Source of the DNA: Candidatus Nanoarchaeia archaeon
GTDB taxonomy: Archaea; Nanobdellota; Nanobdellia; Woesearchaeales; SKIA01
Assembly: GCA_028279685.1 (NCBI GenBank)
Contig: JANQNG010000059.1
Location: 1-64,000 of the forward strand
DNA: 64,000 nt
Direction of reading: 5' to 3'
The notes under the pieces are model-generated. The model was not told the DNA's origin. It made no database searches and saw nothing but the letters and a program-made list of their open reading frames with translations. This document shows positions 19,639 to 29,891 of this stretch, one piece after another. Each line of letters begins with the position of its first letter. The first letter of the stretch is position 1. Made by a program: the position numbers and the translations under genes.

Positions 19639-21084
19639 ATGAAGTTTGAGATCAATAATAGTCCAGATTCTTATAGAGATTTTATATCTGTGCAAGAGAG
19701 CCTTCTTTGTGAAGGTGCTGCGAGAAGCACTGATGCAGAAAAAGCATGGTTTAAGGAAAGAGAACGTGCGAATATTGATTTTAATTCAATGAACATAGAG
19801 AAAAATTCGTTTATAACACCTTTTTATTTTGATTCTTTTATGATTAAATTTTCAAAATATTGGCAGAAGTTACAAGGAAAAACTCAGATTTTTGTCGCTC
19901 CCAATGATTTTCAATTTATAACAAGATCTGCACATACTGGTTATGTTGAACAAATTGCAGATCAGACTGCGACAGGGCTTTCATTGAATAGAGAATTGAC
20001 AAGAGCTATTGCTGCAGGTCATGATATTGGTCATACAGCATTTGGCCATAATGGAGAGTACGAACTTGATGATATTTGTCAAGAACATTTTTGCTATACT
20101 GATTTAGATGATTTAAAATCAAATAACGAGACAAAATACGAAATACTTACTGCTAAATTTAATATCAATAATAACGATGATTTAAAGAAAGTTCCTGTTT
20201 TAGAAAGATTAAAAAATGAAGATTATAGAGATCAACTATCTAGGGATTTTTATGTTCAAGAATATGATAGAGTTATTTTTTCTCATTCAAAACAAAGTTT
20301 TCGTTTTTTATGTGTATTGGACGGGAAACAATTAAAGGCTCAGACAATTCATGGGATGGTAGGTCATAATCAGCCAAGAAATCATTATCTAGATTGGAAA
20401 ATAGAACAAAAGGATTATTTAGCAAGAGTTCAAGATCAAAATCCATTAAGAGGTTCGGAAGAAGATGGAGGATCTAATTTAACTTTTAGAATTTTACCAG
20501 AACATTCTACTTATGAAGGTCAGATTGTTAAATTTGCAGATGTACTTTCATTTTCAATTCATGATTTGGATGATGCTTTGAGAGCAGGAATTATAGATAT
20601 TGACACAATTAGAAATGAGATCAATAATACTTTTCCAGATTTAAAATTTTCAGACTATTTTATTGGTCCGAAAAGATATAGTTTTTTCATAAATCAATTT
20701 CAACAACACAATTCTAAAAAAATTGAGAATGGCGAGTCTCTTTTAGAAGTTCCTTCTGAAACTCGCGAAATGATTGATTTACTCATGAAGAAAATTATTG
20801 TTCCTTTAGTTCATAACAATAAGAGACACAAAACTAAAACTGACGAGGCTAGAAGATATATTAGAGGGCTTTATGAATTGTGGGTTAATCAAAATCTTGA
20901 AGAAAGAATAAGAGAAAAAGCTCCTAAATTGGCTCCAGAAATTCAATCATCTTTTGGAAAAGGTTACACGCCAATAAGAAAATTTTGTGATTTCATTTCT
21001 ATTATGTCGGATGCTGAAATAATAAATTTGTATCAGAGCATCTTTAACCCAGAAGAGTCTGATAATTTATTTTATGATTTTTAA
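19639..21084 (+). CDS. dgt: dGTPase-like HD-domain triphosphohydrolase
   Basis: RSAHTGYVEQIADQTATGLSLNRELTRAIAAGHDIGHTAFGHNGE HD motifs. Confidence 0.85.
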   Translation: MKFEINNSPDSYRDFISVQESLLCEGAARSTDAEKAWFKERERANIDFNSMNIEKNSFITPFYFDSFMIKFSKYWQKLQGKTQIFVAPNDFQFITRSAHTGYVEQIADQTATGLSLNRELTRAIAAGHDIGHTAFGHNGEYELDDICQEHFCYTDLDDLKSNNETKYEILTAKFNINNNDDLKKVPVLERLKNEDYRDQLSRDFYVQEYDRVIFSHSKQSFRFLCVLDGKQLKAQTIHGMVGHNQPRNHYLDWKIEQKDYLARVQDQNPLRGSEEDGGSNLTFRILPEHSTYEGQIVKFADVLSFSIHDLDDALRAGIIDIDTIRNEINNTFPDLKFSDYFIGPKRYSFFINQFQQHNSKKIENGESLLEVPSETREMIDLLMKKIIVPLVHNNKRHKTKTDEARRYIRGLYELWVNQNLEERIREKAPKLAPEIQSSFGKGYTPIRKFCDFISIMSDAEIINLYQSIFNPEESDNLFYDF

Positions 21085-21690
21085 TTTTGTCAGTTGGTTT
21101 TTTATCTCTTTTTTCACTTCCTTTAATGGCTTATCAGAATCTATTTCAATTATAATTGTGTTTTTCAGATTTTTTAATTTTATTTTCTTATAAGTGTTTC
21201 TGAATATTCTTTTAAAATAAACATCTAGTTTTTCCATAAATTCTTTTGTCTCATATTTGTCTCCTTTACTATTTTTTATTCTTCTATATGCTTCTTTGCT
21301 ATTACAATTTAAAAAAAATATTATGTTTGGGGATTTGAGTCTTTCAGGTTTCATCAGTTTTTTTGTTTCTTCGATAGATATATTTTGAACTAATCTATAA
21401 GGGAAGTTATCTAACCAAAACCTTTGTGATATAACAAATTTATGTTTTTTCATCACGTCCTCAATAATATACATATCTATGTTGTTGCTTGTTGCAAAAA
21501 TTAGAGAATCAGTGTATTTGTCTTTGTAAGGTGTATTTTTTCCAGATATTTTTAGCATCCTTCTTACCCAATCAAAATGAGGAAATTTAATAAAAGTAGA
21601 GTTATTCAATAATCTCCTAATAAATTTACATATGCTTGTTTTTCCAGATCCGTCAATTCCTGAGACTGCTATCCAAATATTTTTATTCAT
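21067..21690 (-). CDS. Thymidylate-kinase-like (deoxy)nucleotide kinase
   Basis: P-loop AVSGIDGSGKTS; VISQRFWLDNFPYRL lid region. Confidence 0.75.
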   Translation of the reverse strand: MNKNIWIAVSGIDGSGKTSICKFIRRLLNNSTFIKFPHFDWVRRMLKISGKNTPYKDKYTDSLIFATSNNIDMYIIEDVMKKHKFVISQRFWLDNFPYRLVQNISIEETKKLMKPERLKSPNIIFFLNCNSKEAYRRIKNSKGDKYETKEFMEKLDVYFKRIFRNTYKKIKLKNLKNTIIIEIDSDKPLKEVKKEIKNQLTKLKIIK

Positions 21691-21736
21691 ATGATTATCA
21701 AGATATTGTTCTATAAAAATGTTATTATATGGTTGT

Positions 21737-22312
21737 TTACAGAGATAATAGAAGTTCTGTTGTGTCGATAATGTTGAAGGCAGATTCTCTTGAGTTTTTT
21801 ATAGATTGCTTAAAGAATTCTGAGGATTTTCTATAAATATTAAATTCAGTTTTCATTATTTCTTGATACATTGGTTCTAATAAAGGCAATACTCTATTTC
21901 TAATGTCTATAGGGTCTGTACAGTTATGAGATATTGCAGTGTAATTATCGCCAAGGTCTGATAATTTGATAATCTGTATTTCTTCTGACGATTTGCATAC
22001 TTTTCTTACATGTTCTTTTGTTTCTTTATCTCCTTTTTCGTTAGTTACTCCTAGAATGTAATCTGCAATTATTATTCCAAATTCGGATTTTATTTCTTCA
22101 TACGTGATTGTTGTATCTTCTAAGCTGTCATGTCCGTATCCTGCAATAGTTAATTCTTTCAGTTTAGAAGGGTTTGCTTCGTTATATGTGCTTAAAACAT
22201 TTTTAATGTTGTTTCCAACTCTTAAAATATGCATCCATGTAGGAGTTATGGGGGTGTGTAATTGTTCTCCATGGAGTTTTTTGAAAAAAAGAAAGGCTTT
22301 TTGTTCATTCAT
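21737..22312 (-). CDS. HD-domain phosphohydrolase (RelA/SpoT-HD-like)
   Basis: H(31)...GYGHDSLEDTTITYEEI...LSDLGDNY. Confidence 0.75.
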   Translation of the reverse strand: MNEQKAFLFFKKLHGEQLHTPITPTWMHILRVGNNIKNVLSTYNEANPSKLKELTIAGYGHDSLEDTTITYEEIKSEFGIIIADYILGVTNEKGDKETKEHVRKVCKSSEEIQIIKLSDLGDNYTAISHNCTDPIDIRNRVLPLLEPMYQEIMKTEFNIYRKSSEFFKQSIKNSRESAFNIIDTTELLLSL

Positions 22313-22474
22313 GTTTGCTGTAATTCTAGTTATTTTATAAATTTTTTTAATTTAACTACTAAATAATAGTGATATTTGAGATTTTGTGGTGTTGGTAGTG
22401 GTGGGGAATTCGTAATATTTTTGGTTATTATTGCACAAAATTTATATACAAGATATATCTTGTAAATCTTGTGA

Positions 22475-22744
22475 ATGAAAATGATTGCTATAGGTACAGT
22501 AAGCTCTAGAGGACAGATTGCTATTCCTGCTGCAATAAGAGCAGAGCTTGGATTAGATGAAGGAGCCAAAGTAGTCTTTTTGATGGAAAATAATGCTTTA
22601 ATTATGAAAAAAGCAGAAAGGAAGAGTTGGGCTGAATTAACTGAACCTCTAAGAAGAGCGAAAAAGCTAATACGTGAAGATCAAGTTGTTGATTTTATTC
22701 ATAAAATGAGACGAGAAGAACGGAAACTTCACGGAAAAAAGTGA
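22475..22744 (+). CDS. AbrB-family antitoxin
   Basis: IGTVSSRGQIAIPAAIRAELGLDEGAKVVF. Confidence 0.85.
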   Translation: MKMIAIGTVSSRGQIAIPAAIRAELGLDEGAKVVFLMENNALIMKKAERKSWAELTEPLRRAKKLIREDQVVDFIHKMRREERKLHGKK

Positions 22745-22779
22745 GAAAGGCATATATTAACTTTGTATTTTCTTAGGTT

Positions 22780-23199
22780 ATGATAGTTACTTTAGATACT
22801 AATGTTCTGGTTTCAGGAAGCCTTTGGTCAGGGATTCCATTAATAATACTGAAATTAATTGATGAAGAGAAAATAGGCTTTGTTATTTCGGTTGATATTA
22901 TAAAAGAATATAATAAGGTAATGAATAGAAAGGATATTCTTGAAAAAATGTTAAAATTTAATCTCCAGATTAATGATGTTGTTCAAAGGATTATTGAAAA
23001 TGCAAGTAAAGTAAATCCTGTGCGAAAAATTGTTGTTGTCAAAGACGATCCTGACGACAATAAGATAATTGAATGTGCTGTCGAAGGAAATGCAGATTTT
23101 ATTATAACGCAAGATAATCATTTGTTGAAATTAAAACAGTATAAAAGTATTAAGATAATAACGCCAGAAGAATTCCTTATATCAACTTCAAATGACTAA
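22780..23199 (+). CDS. PIN-domain toxin (PIN_3-like)
   Basis: MIVTLDTNVLVSGSLW...VVKDDPDDNKIIECAVEGNADFIITQDNHLL. Confidence 0.88.
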   Translation: MIVTLDTNVLVSGSLWSGIPLIILKLIDEEKIGFVISVDIIKEYNKVMNRKDILEKMLKFNLQINDVVQRIIENASKVNPVRKIVVVKDDPDDNKIIECAVEGNADFIITQDNHLLKLKQYKSIKIITPEEFLISTSND

Positions 23200-23536
23200 T
23201 AATTCTGTCTATTTCATCTTCTTTTCCTGGACCAATAGCTCCACAAGTTACGGTGCCAGGTGCAATCACTGTTTTGCCCGCATCGGTAATGGTAGAAGTG
23301 GTTAATCCAGTATCTTTAGCCTGCTGGATATATCTGTACAATTCTTTTTCATTATCGACTTTCAACACCACTTTTTTCTGGCCTTCTTTACGCCAACTTT
23401 TCACATCCGAAGCAGAAGCTTTCAACACAGCCTCAACAGCAGCATGGGCACACTGCGCTGACATTTTCCCTTTAGGTAGTTTCAAGTCTGAACGAACCAA
23501 CAACACTTGCTTGTATTCTTCCATAATCATACTAGA
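23177..23536 (-). CDS. pth2: Peptidyl-tRNA hydrolase 2; start approximate
   Basis: YKQVLLVRSDLKLPKGKMSAQCAHAAVEAV...TVTCGAIGPG. Confidence 0.93.
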   Translation of the reverse strand, partial: SSMIMEEYKQVLLVRSDLKLPKGKMSAQCAHAAVEAVLKASASDVKSWRKEGQKKVVLKVDNEKELYRYIQQAKDTGLTTSTITDAGKTVIAPGTVTCGAIGPGKEDEIDRIISHLKLI

Positions 23537-23565
23537 TATTAGTTTCTTTATATGTTTTAGTATTC

Positions 23566-24021
23566 TCATTTTATGCTCCTGGTAATAGCGTCTTTTAGGG
23601 TTTTTATGTATATTTGTGCTCTTAGTTTTATGTCTTTGATGTCTTCATTTGATACGGGCTTTCCGTAATAATTTATTCCATTTCGTTTCATTCTTATTTT
23701 TTCAAAAAAGCTCCAGTCAAGCTCTAATTCAGGATACTTAATGCAAATATATACAAATAAACATTGATGGTTTTTTGATTTTATTTTTTTAACTCTTAGA
23801 AATGCTTCTGCTAGGCCATGCAATGCATCATAATATCCTTTGTATGCAGAATTCCATCTTTTGTTTTTTACATTATCTTCAGCGCTGGCAAAATCCTCAT
23901 CAGATATGGTTATGTTGGATTCTGTTTTATCAACATCAACTCTTTGCAAAGGGGTGATAAAACCTTCTGCGACACAATCATCATACACGCTTTCTTTTGT
24001 TTTATCTACCTGCATAAGCAA
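23566..24021 (-). CDS. HEPN-domain protein (toxin of HEPN/MNT module)
   Basis: Follows and overlaps a nucleotidyltransferase ORF; ...RMKRNGINYYGKPVS, an RxxxxxY-like motif. Confidence 0.7.
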   Translation of the reverse strand: MLMQVDKTKESVYDDCVAEGFITPLQRVDVDKTESNITISDEDFASAEDNVKNKRWNSAYKGYYDALHGLAEAFLRVKKIKSKNHQCLFVYICIKYPELELDWSFFEKIRMKRNGINYYGKPVSNEDIKDIKLRAQIYIKTLKDAITRSIK

Positions 24022-24553
24022 TCATCTCCTTCGGAATATCTCCGAGAATGAGATCCCCTTTAATAATATTTCTTAGTAGACCAGATCCAAATTTCTCAAG
24101 AGTTTCTTTATTATTCATAACGAATAGCTGTATTTCTCTTCCTAGAATTTTCTCAAATTTGCTTTTTTTGAAATCATCTGCATTTCCGTTAATAAAAATA
24201 TCAATATCACTTTCATTTGTCCAATCCCATCGACTGAAACTTCCGAATAATATAATAGTATTTGCATCTTTTAATGATGAAAGATGCTCTAATAATCCGT
24301 TTTCTTGCAGAGTTTGCAGCCCAAAAATTCTTTTTTTACTTTGATATTTTGGATGTTCATGGTTTCCGACATAATAGGGTAATTTTTCTTTCTTTTTTAT
24401 TCTTATGATGAGTTGATTTTCTTGAAATTTTTTTAACCAACTGCTTAGTTTGCTGTCTGCTAATTTTGTTTTTTCTTTCAGTTCTTTGAATCGCCAGTGT
24501 TTTGTTGGGTGATTGAAAAAAAGTGTTAAAACAAGTTTTTCTTTGCTTTTCAT
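24002..24553 (-). CDS. wHTH plus MNT nucleotidyltransferase (antitoxin of HEPN/MNT module)
   Basis: N-terminal wHTH; NTase core IILFGSFSRWDWTNESDIDIFI. Confidence 0.85.
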   Translation of the reverse strand: MKSKEKLVLTLFFNHPTKHWRFKELKEKTKLADSKLSSWLKKFQENQLIIRIKKKEKLPYYVGNHEHPKYQSKKRIFGLQTLQENGLLEHLSSLKDANTIILFGSFSRWDWTNESDIDIFINGNADDFKKSKFEKILGREIQLFVMNNKETLEKFGSGLLRNIIKGDLILGDIPKEMIAYAGR

Positions 24554-24649
24554 ATTACTTCCTGTTATGGGAAGTAAATATATAAAGTTTTTTATTTTCT
24601 ATATTGAAAATAAGTATATATCAAAATGAAAGAGATTCAAATAGAAAAG

Positions 24650-25162
24650 CTAATACATCATTCTGTCTTTGCTGACAGGATTCTTGCCGTTTCGTTGGTC
24701 GTCCCAGAATTTAACATGTTTTTCTTCTAACTCGATAAATGCTTTCTTCAATCTATCGTTCCATAGTCCGACCAATTCGTCAATCAGCTTTGCTTCTGCT
24801 TTCTTATCTTTTTGTAATCCGATAACAGTGCTTTTCCTAATAAGATAATAGATTTCGTTCAACAGCTTCTCAATCTCTTGTTTCTCTAAGTCAGTGAAGT
24901 TCGTCGCTTCTTTTGCATCAATCATAGAGGCAGGATTCGGCATGAGAACATTCTGCAATGCAAATGCCCATTGACCAAACAGATCAGTAATTCTTCCTCT
25001 GATGGAAGTGCCTATGTCATCTGAAACAAAACCTGTTTGATAGACTAAATCATAATAAAAACAGATATTATCAATCTCTTCGAGGCTCGTTTTCAAGTCA
25101 TGCTCTTTTTTATAGGCATTAAATCTTTTCTCCGCTAATGCTTTAAGTTCATCTTGTTCCAT
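24650..25162 (-). CDS. Hypothetical helical protein
   Basis: 170 aa ORF. Confidence 0.6.
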   Translation of the reverse strand: MEQDELKALAEKRFNAYKKEHDLKTSLEEIDNICFYYDLVYQTGFVSDDIGTSIRGRITDLFGQWAFALQNVLMPNPASMIDAKEATNFTDLEKQEIEKLLNEIYYLIRKSTVIGLQKDKKAEAKLIDELVGLWNDRLKKAFIELEEKHVKFWDDQRNGKNPVSKDRMMY

Positions 25163-25235
25163 AAGGGAAAAGAAATACCTAGGGATATATAAATATAGCA
25201 GATATGTTTAAATAATTTCAGCATATTCTCTTTTT

Positions 25236-25709
25236 ATGAGTGATTACAGTGTTTCTGAGGATTTGAAGGGATTTGGAGAGTATCTTGTAGAAACTATGCC
25301 TGAGATGCAGCCTGTTGAAATGCCTCGGCTTGATCTCCTGAAAGGACTAAAGGCGTTAGGTCAATATAGAGACAGAGTTTTCCCAGTATTTGATACGCTG
25401 GATATCAGCATAATGATTGAGGAACATACTAAGAATAATGGAGGAGTCGAGATAGCTATATTTTCAGAAGATATTTTTGGTGGTAAATTTCGTAACAAGG
25501 TTCTAGAAGAATCTCGTGCTTATTTCGAGTTAAAAAACTACTTAGCACTATCAAGGTATCGTGCTTATTATCCTAGAATATTTGTCAAAGATACAACAAT
25601 AGTTATGGTAGGGGTTCTTGAAGGGCTTCCCATGCCTCGTAGGCCTGGGAGAGTTATGGCCTACGTCAGCAATTCTCCATGTTTTAGGAAATTATTCAAG
25701 CATAAATAA
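25236..25709 (+). CDS. Hypothetical protein
   Basis: 157 aa ORF. Confidence 0.6.
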   Translation: MSDYSVSEDLKGFGEYLVETMPEMQPVEMPRLDLLKGLKALGQYRDRVFPVFDTLDISIMIEEHTKNNGGVEIAIFSEDIFGGKFRNKVLEESRAYFELKNYLALSRYRAYYPRIFVKDTTIVMVGVLEGLPMPRRPGRVMAYVSNSPCFRKLFKHK

Positions 25710-25740
25710 ACTATATAAATCAGCCATGGTATCTGTTTCT

Positions 25741-27267
25741 ATGACGAAAAATGATTATCTTCAGGATTTGTTAGCATTTATCCAGAATAAAGGCTTTATC
25801 TGGGGGCCTGAACCTGAGATTTACAATGGTCTTTCAGGATTCTACACCTATGGACCTCTAGGTAAGCTTTTGAAGAATAATGTGGTAGAGACTATTAAGC
25901 ATATATTTCTCAGAGAGGGATTCTTTGAGGTTGAATGCCCCATCATTCAACCGAAGAAGGTCTGGGAGGCATCAGGTCACTTAGGAGGATTCACTGATCC
26001 TGTGATTTTTACAAAAAAAGGAAGCTCATTCAGAGTAGACAACATGATAGAAGAATATTTTAGAGACAATAATCAAGAACCTCCTCAACTTGAAGGATTA
26101 AAATCTGAAGAATACATCAAAATTATCAAAGAAAATAATATCAAAGCACCTAACGGAGAAGAACTTGATTTGGATAGAGGCATTGAAAGTCATAATCTTA
26201 TGATGGAAACAAAAGTGGGAATGAATCTTGAAGCATTCAATCGCCCTGAAACGGCAACTACTACATACCTGCCTTTTCCCCGTTATAATGAATTCTTTAG
26301 AGGGAAATTTCCATTTGGAGTGTTCCAGATAGGAAAAGCATTCAGAAATGAAATTAGCCCTAGACAGCATGTAATTAGATGCAGAGAATTTGAACAGGCA
26401 GAGGCACAAGTTTTTATTCATCCCGATGATAAGAACAATTTTGAAAGGTATGATACTATCAAAGATGTTGAACTTCCTATTTGGTCTTGGAAAGGACAAA
26501 GTAATAATCTACAATGTTCTCTGATAACGGTTGAAGATTGTATGAAGAGAGGATTCTTCAAATCAAAAGCATATGCATGGACAGTGTATATTGCGTATAA
26601 TCTCTTTAGGAAATTTGGTATTCCTTTTGATCGTATTAGATTACGACAGCATGGTCCGGATGAAAAAGCATTCTATGCAGATGACGCGTGGGATGTCGAG
26701 ATTGAATTGAAGAGTTTTGGCTGGATTGAAGTATGCGGTATTCATGATAGAACTGATTATGATTTGAAACAACATGAGAAATTCTCGGGGAAGAAATTAG
26801 AAGGAATGACTGCTGAGGGCAAGAAATTCAGGCCACATATTCTGGAGATTGCGTTTGGCACTGATAGACCGACGTTTGCGTTATTAGATATTTATTATGA
26901 TAAGAAAGAGAAAGAGCAAGGAAAAACTATCTTTGCAATTCCGTCTCATATAGCTCCATTGAAAGTTGCAGTATTTCCTCTGATGAAGAAACCTGAATTA
27001 CAAAAAGTTGCGAAAGAAATCTATGATGATCTCATGAAATCATTTGTTTGTTTCTTTGATGAAGCAGGCAGCATAGGAAGGAGATATCTCCGAGCAGCAG
27101 AATTTGGCATACCTTATTGTATTACCATAGATTATGACAGCGTTGAGAAAGGCGATGTTACTATTCGTGATAGAGATTCTGAAGAACAGAAACGCGTAAA
27201 GATAACTGACCTCAAAGAGAAACTCACAAAGCTTATTGATGATGAGTTGAGTTTTGAGCAGTTATGA
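25741..27267 (+). CDS. glyS: Glycyl-tRNA synthetase (class II, dimeric type)
   Basis: GFIWGPEPEIYNGLSGFYTYGPLG, AFRNEISPRQHVIRCREFEQAE; TATA ctatataaat about 25 nt upstream supports a start near 25741. Confidence 0.95.
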   Translation: MTKNDYLQDLLAFIQNKGFIWGPEPEIYNGLSGFYTYGPLGKLLKNNVVETIKHIFLREGFFEVECPIIQPKKVWEASGHLGGFTDPVIFTKKGSSFRVDNMIEEYFRDNNQEPPQLEGLKSEEYIKIIKENNIKAPNGEELDLDRGIESHNLMMETKVGMNLEAFNRPETATTTYLPFPRYNEFFRGKFPFGVFQIGKAFRNEISPRQHVIRCREFEQAEAQVFIHPDDKNNFERYDTIKDVELPIWSWKGQSNNLQCSLITVEDCMKRGFFKSKAYAWTVYIAYNLFRKFGIPFDRIRLRQHGPDEKAFYADDAWDVEIELKSFGWIEVCGIHDRTDYDLKQHEKFSGKKLEGMTAEGKKFRPHILEIAFGTDRPTFALLDIYYDKKEKEQGKTIFAIPSHIAPLKVAVFPLMKKPELQKVAKEIYDDLMKSFVCFFDEAGSIGRRYLRAAEFGIPYCITIDYDSVEKGDVTIRDRDSEEQKRVKITDLKEKLTKLIDDELSFEQL

Positions 27268-28461
27268 ACCTCTTATTTCTGATTTGAATTTTGAAAGTAT
27301 TTCTTCAGAAGGTTTGATGCCTGAAAGTTTCTCCAGCATTTCTATATGTCTTAATGACTTTTTAACAATATCTGCATTATATGTGTATTTTGTATAACCT
27401 TTATACATTTCTTGTGCAGTCTCGTATGAAATGGGAATACCGACGAATTCGATTAAATCTTTTAGTTCTCTAAGATCTTCATAAAAAGGCTGGCTATGCA
27501 AGGCTGTTAAATATTTTTTGTATTGTTCTTGGACTTTATCATTTATTTTTTTTGAATCCAGTGCTATAGGATCGATACCAGTTAATTCTTTTAAATATTT
27601 AATATCCCAATATTTTTCACCACCAATATAATTAATAATATTTTTTTCCAATACTTCTTTGGGAGCGTAAATGTTTAATTTTTTTTCTAGACTACTAATA
27701 TTTCTGGAAAGTTCATTATACCTAAAAATATCCCCATAAACTGTGTTTATCAATTCTTCATAATAATTCTTTTTTTTGCTTTCTTCCAGAATTTTTTTCA
27801 TTTTTTTATACTTTTTTCTATTAGAGAACCAATTACAACGACTCAATTTACATCCCATCTCGATGAACAATTCAATATTCTTATTTTTAGCATTTCTTTT
27901 GATGGATTTTTCGGATTGCTTAGATTTTATCTCAATCAGTCTCTCCAGATTTTCTATTCTATCGAATTGATTATATTCATAGAAAAAATCAAACCGTTTC
28001 TGGATTTTATCAGGATCTAATGTTTTTGGCTTTATACCTGTTATTTCTTTGAAACTCAAAAGATTTTCTAATGAAAATCTCCATAAAAAATCATCATCTT
28101 TATAGATTGCCCCTTCGTATATCTTTTGAACTTTTTTACAAGGAAATTTTGGCTTGACTTTAACAGTATTGTATGTTTGTATTATCATAGTCACGAGTTT
28201 ATGTTTCAAGAATTTGGAATAGATTTCTTGAATTATTTCTTCCTGTATTTCAGGTATTTTCAATCCTGCTCTTGTTAATTTCTCATTCAGACCTCTTGCA
28301 TTTTTATTCCTCAAGGCAGCTATATATCCTTCTCTAATAGCATGAGGAGAGGGATCTACTCCTAAATTCGACTTAAGAGTCAGAATGTCATTAACACTAT
28401 ATAATCTCCCTCCAGCAATATATTCAATGAATAATCTGTCAATGTTTTCTGTCATTTTCAT
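27262..28461 (-). CDS. Helical-repeat protein of unknown function; start near the MKMTENID methionines
   Basis: Degenerate repeats of the form LxxLKxLTGIxPxxLxxxKIxxxxQxxYxxYL. Confidence 0.65.
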   Translation of the reverse strand: MKMTENIDRLFIEYIAGGRLYSVNDILTLKSNLGVDPSPHAIREGYIAALRNKNARGLNEKLTRAGLKIPEIQEEIIQEIYSKFLKHKLVTMIIQTYNTVKVKPKFPCKKVQKIYEGAIYKDDDFLWRFSLENLLSFKEITGIKPKTLDPDKIQKRFDFFYEYNQFDRIENLERLIEIKSKQSEKSIKRNAKNKNIELFIEMGCKLSRCNWFSNRKKYKKMKKILEESKKKNYYEELINTVYGDIFRYNELSRNISSLEKKLNIYAPKEVLEKNIINYIGGEKYWDIKYLKELTGIDPIALDSKKINDKVQEQYKKYLTALHSQPFYEDLRELKDLIEFVGIPISYETAQEMYKGYTKYTYNADIVKKSLRHIEMLEKLSGIKPSEEILSKFKSEIRGS

Positions 28462-28516
28462 CGTTTCTATATGCAACGCAATGTAACCATAATATTTAAA
28501 TACTACTCCCCCCTTA

Positions 28517-29272
28517 ATGGAGAGTATGAAGAATTTGAAGGAAATATTGAAGAAAATAGGTCTTACAGAGGGTGAGAGCCAAGTATACAATGCTTTGATA
28601 GAATTAGGCCAAACTACGGCCGGGAAGATTATCAAGAAAGCAAATATAGCAAGTTCAAAAGTGTACGATGTTCTGCATAAACTGCAAGTCAAAGGATTGG
28701 TTGGCTATGTTATCAAAGAATATGTTAAATACTATGATGCGACACCGCCTGAAAGATTAATTGATTTCTTAGAAGAAAAGAAAAGTAATATTTCTCAAGC
28801 ACAGAATAAAATTAAAGAGATAATTCCTTTGATCAAAGCAAAAAGAGAAGAAAAAGAAGAAAAGAATAACGTTACTGTGTATACAGGAATTCAAGGACCA
28901 AAGATAGTTTTGAAAGAAACGATTGAAGCAGGACGTAGAGGGGAGAAACTTATAGGGTTTGGAACAGATGAGGATCCTTACAAAGATTATTTGCCAGCAG
29001 ATATTGAAGATCATTTCAGAGATCAGAAAAAATACAAAGTGAAATGGTACTTATTATTTACAAAGGGAAAATGGTCTTCTCCTAGTCCATACGCTGAAAT
29101 ACGATTCCTTCCTAAAGGCCAAAGTCTTCCTGTAAGAACAATGATCTATGGAAATAAAGTTGCAATAGTAGATTTCAATAAGCCATTCACAACAGTCATA
29201 ATAGAGAAGAAGGAAATAGCAGAAGCTTATAGGAATCAATTTGAAACATTATGGAAGATAGCTAAGAAATAA
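28517..29272 (+). CDS. TrmB-family transcriptional regulator
   Basis: wHTH GQTTAGKIIKKANIASSKVYDVLHKLQVKGLV. Confidence 0.85.
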   Translation: MESMKNLKEILKKIGLTEGESQVYNALIELGQTTAGKIIKKANIASSKVYDVLHKLQVKGLVGYVIKEYVKYYDATPPERLIDFLEEKKSNISQAQNKIKEIIPLIKAKREEKEEKNNVTVYTGIQGPKIVLKETIEAGRRGEKLIGFGTDEDPYKDYLPADIEDHFRDQKKYKVKWYLLFTKGKWSSPSPYAEIRFLPKGQSLPVRTMIYGNKVAIVDFNKPFTTVIIEKKEIAEAYRNQFETLWKIAKK

Positions 29273-29298
29273 TAGACAGAGATCTGTTGTTTGAGCAG

Positions 29299-29817
29299 TT
29301 ATGAATCCGAATAAGGTAGGTGGATAATTTCTATATTTGGAAATCGATGTTTGTCAAAATCGTCAAGTTCAGTATGGATAACAGAATCATCATCATGGTC
29401 AGTTCTTTCATGCTCTAAACCACAATAAGTATTATTGAATGAAAGTGTATAAACTTTAGTTATCTTTTGTTCTTTAAGATAATTTAAAACTTCTTCGCTT
29501 TGGGGTGCGCCAGACTCTGAAAGAGATATAATTTCAATAAGTTTATTATTGACTTTTTGATAAAGACAATAGCCTGAACCGAAATGGTCTGTACGTGCTG
29601 CCCAACCATCAAAAACTTCAAAGAGAAAATATTCTCCATTATTAGATATTTCATGAGCTTCTTTTAGTGTATCAAGAATAGTTTCAAGATTTTCTGAGGT
29701 ATGATTATCAAGCAAATCTTCTTCTTTCATATTTTTGAAGAAATTTCTTACTATTTCATATGAGCGAGGATTCTGTGTGAAATATACTGCTAATTCTTCT
29801 GTTGTGCCCTTAAACAT
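29299..29817 (-). CDS. Hypothetical protein
   Basis: 172 aa ORF. Confidence 0.55.
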   Translation of the reverse strand: MFKGTTEELAVYFTQNPRSYEIVRNFFKNMKEEDLLDNHTSENLETILDTLKEAHEISNNGEYFLFEVFDGWAARTDHFGSGYCLYQKVNNKLIEIISLSESGAPQSEEVLNYLKEQKITKVYTLSFNNTYCGLEHERTDHDDDSVIHTELDDFDKHRFPNIEIIHLPYSDS

Positions 29818-29891
29818 GAGGAGAGAAATTTTTAGAAGTATATAAAATCTCAGTAACCTTTATAAAGAAATCTCTTGTTCTAAGCATATTT

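Noticed and set aside
22330-22569. 79-aa minus-strand ORF
   Set aside because: Overlaps the AbrB gene antisense; no supporting start signal.
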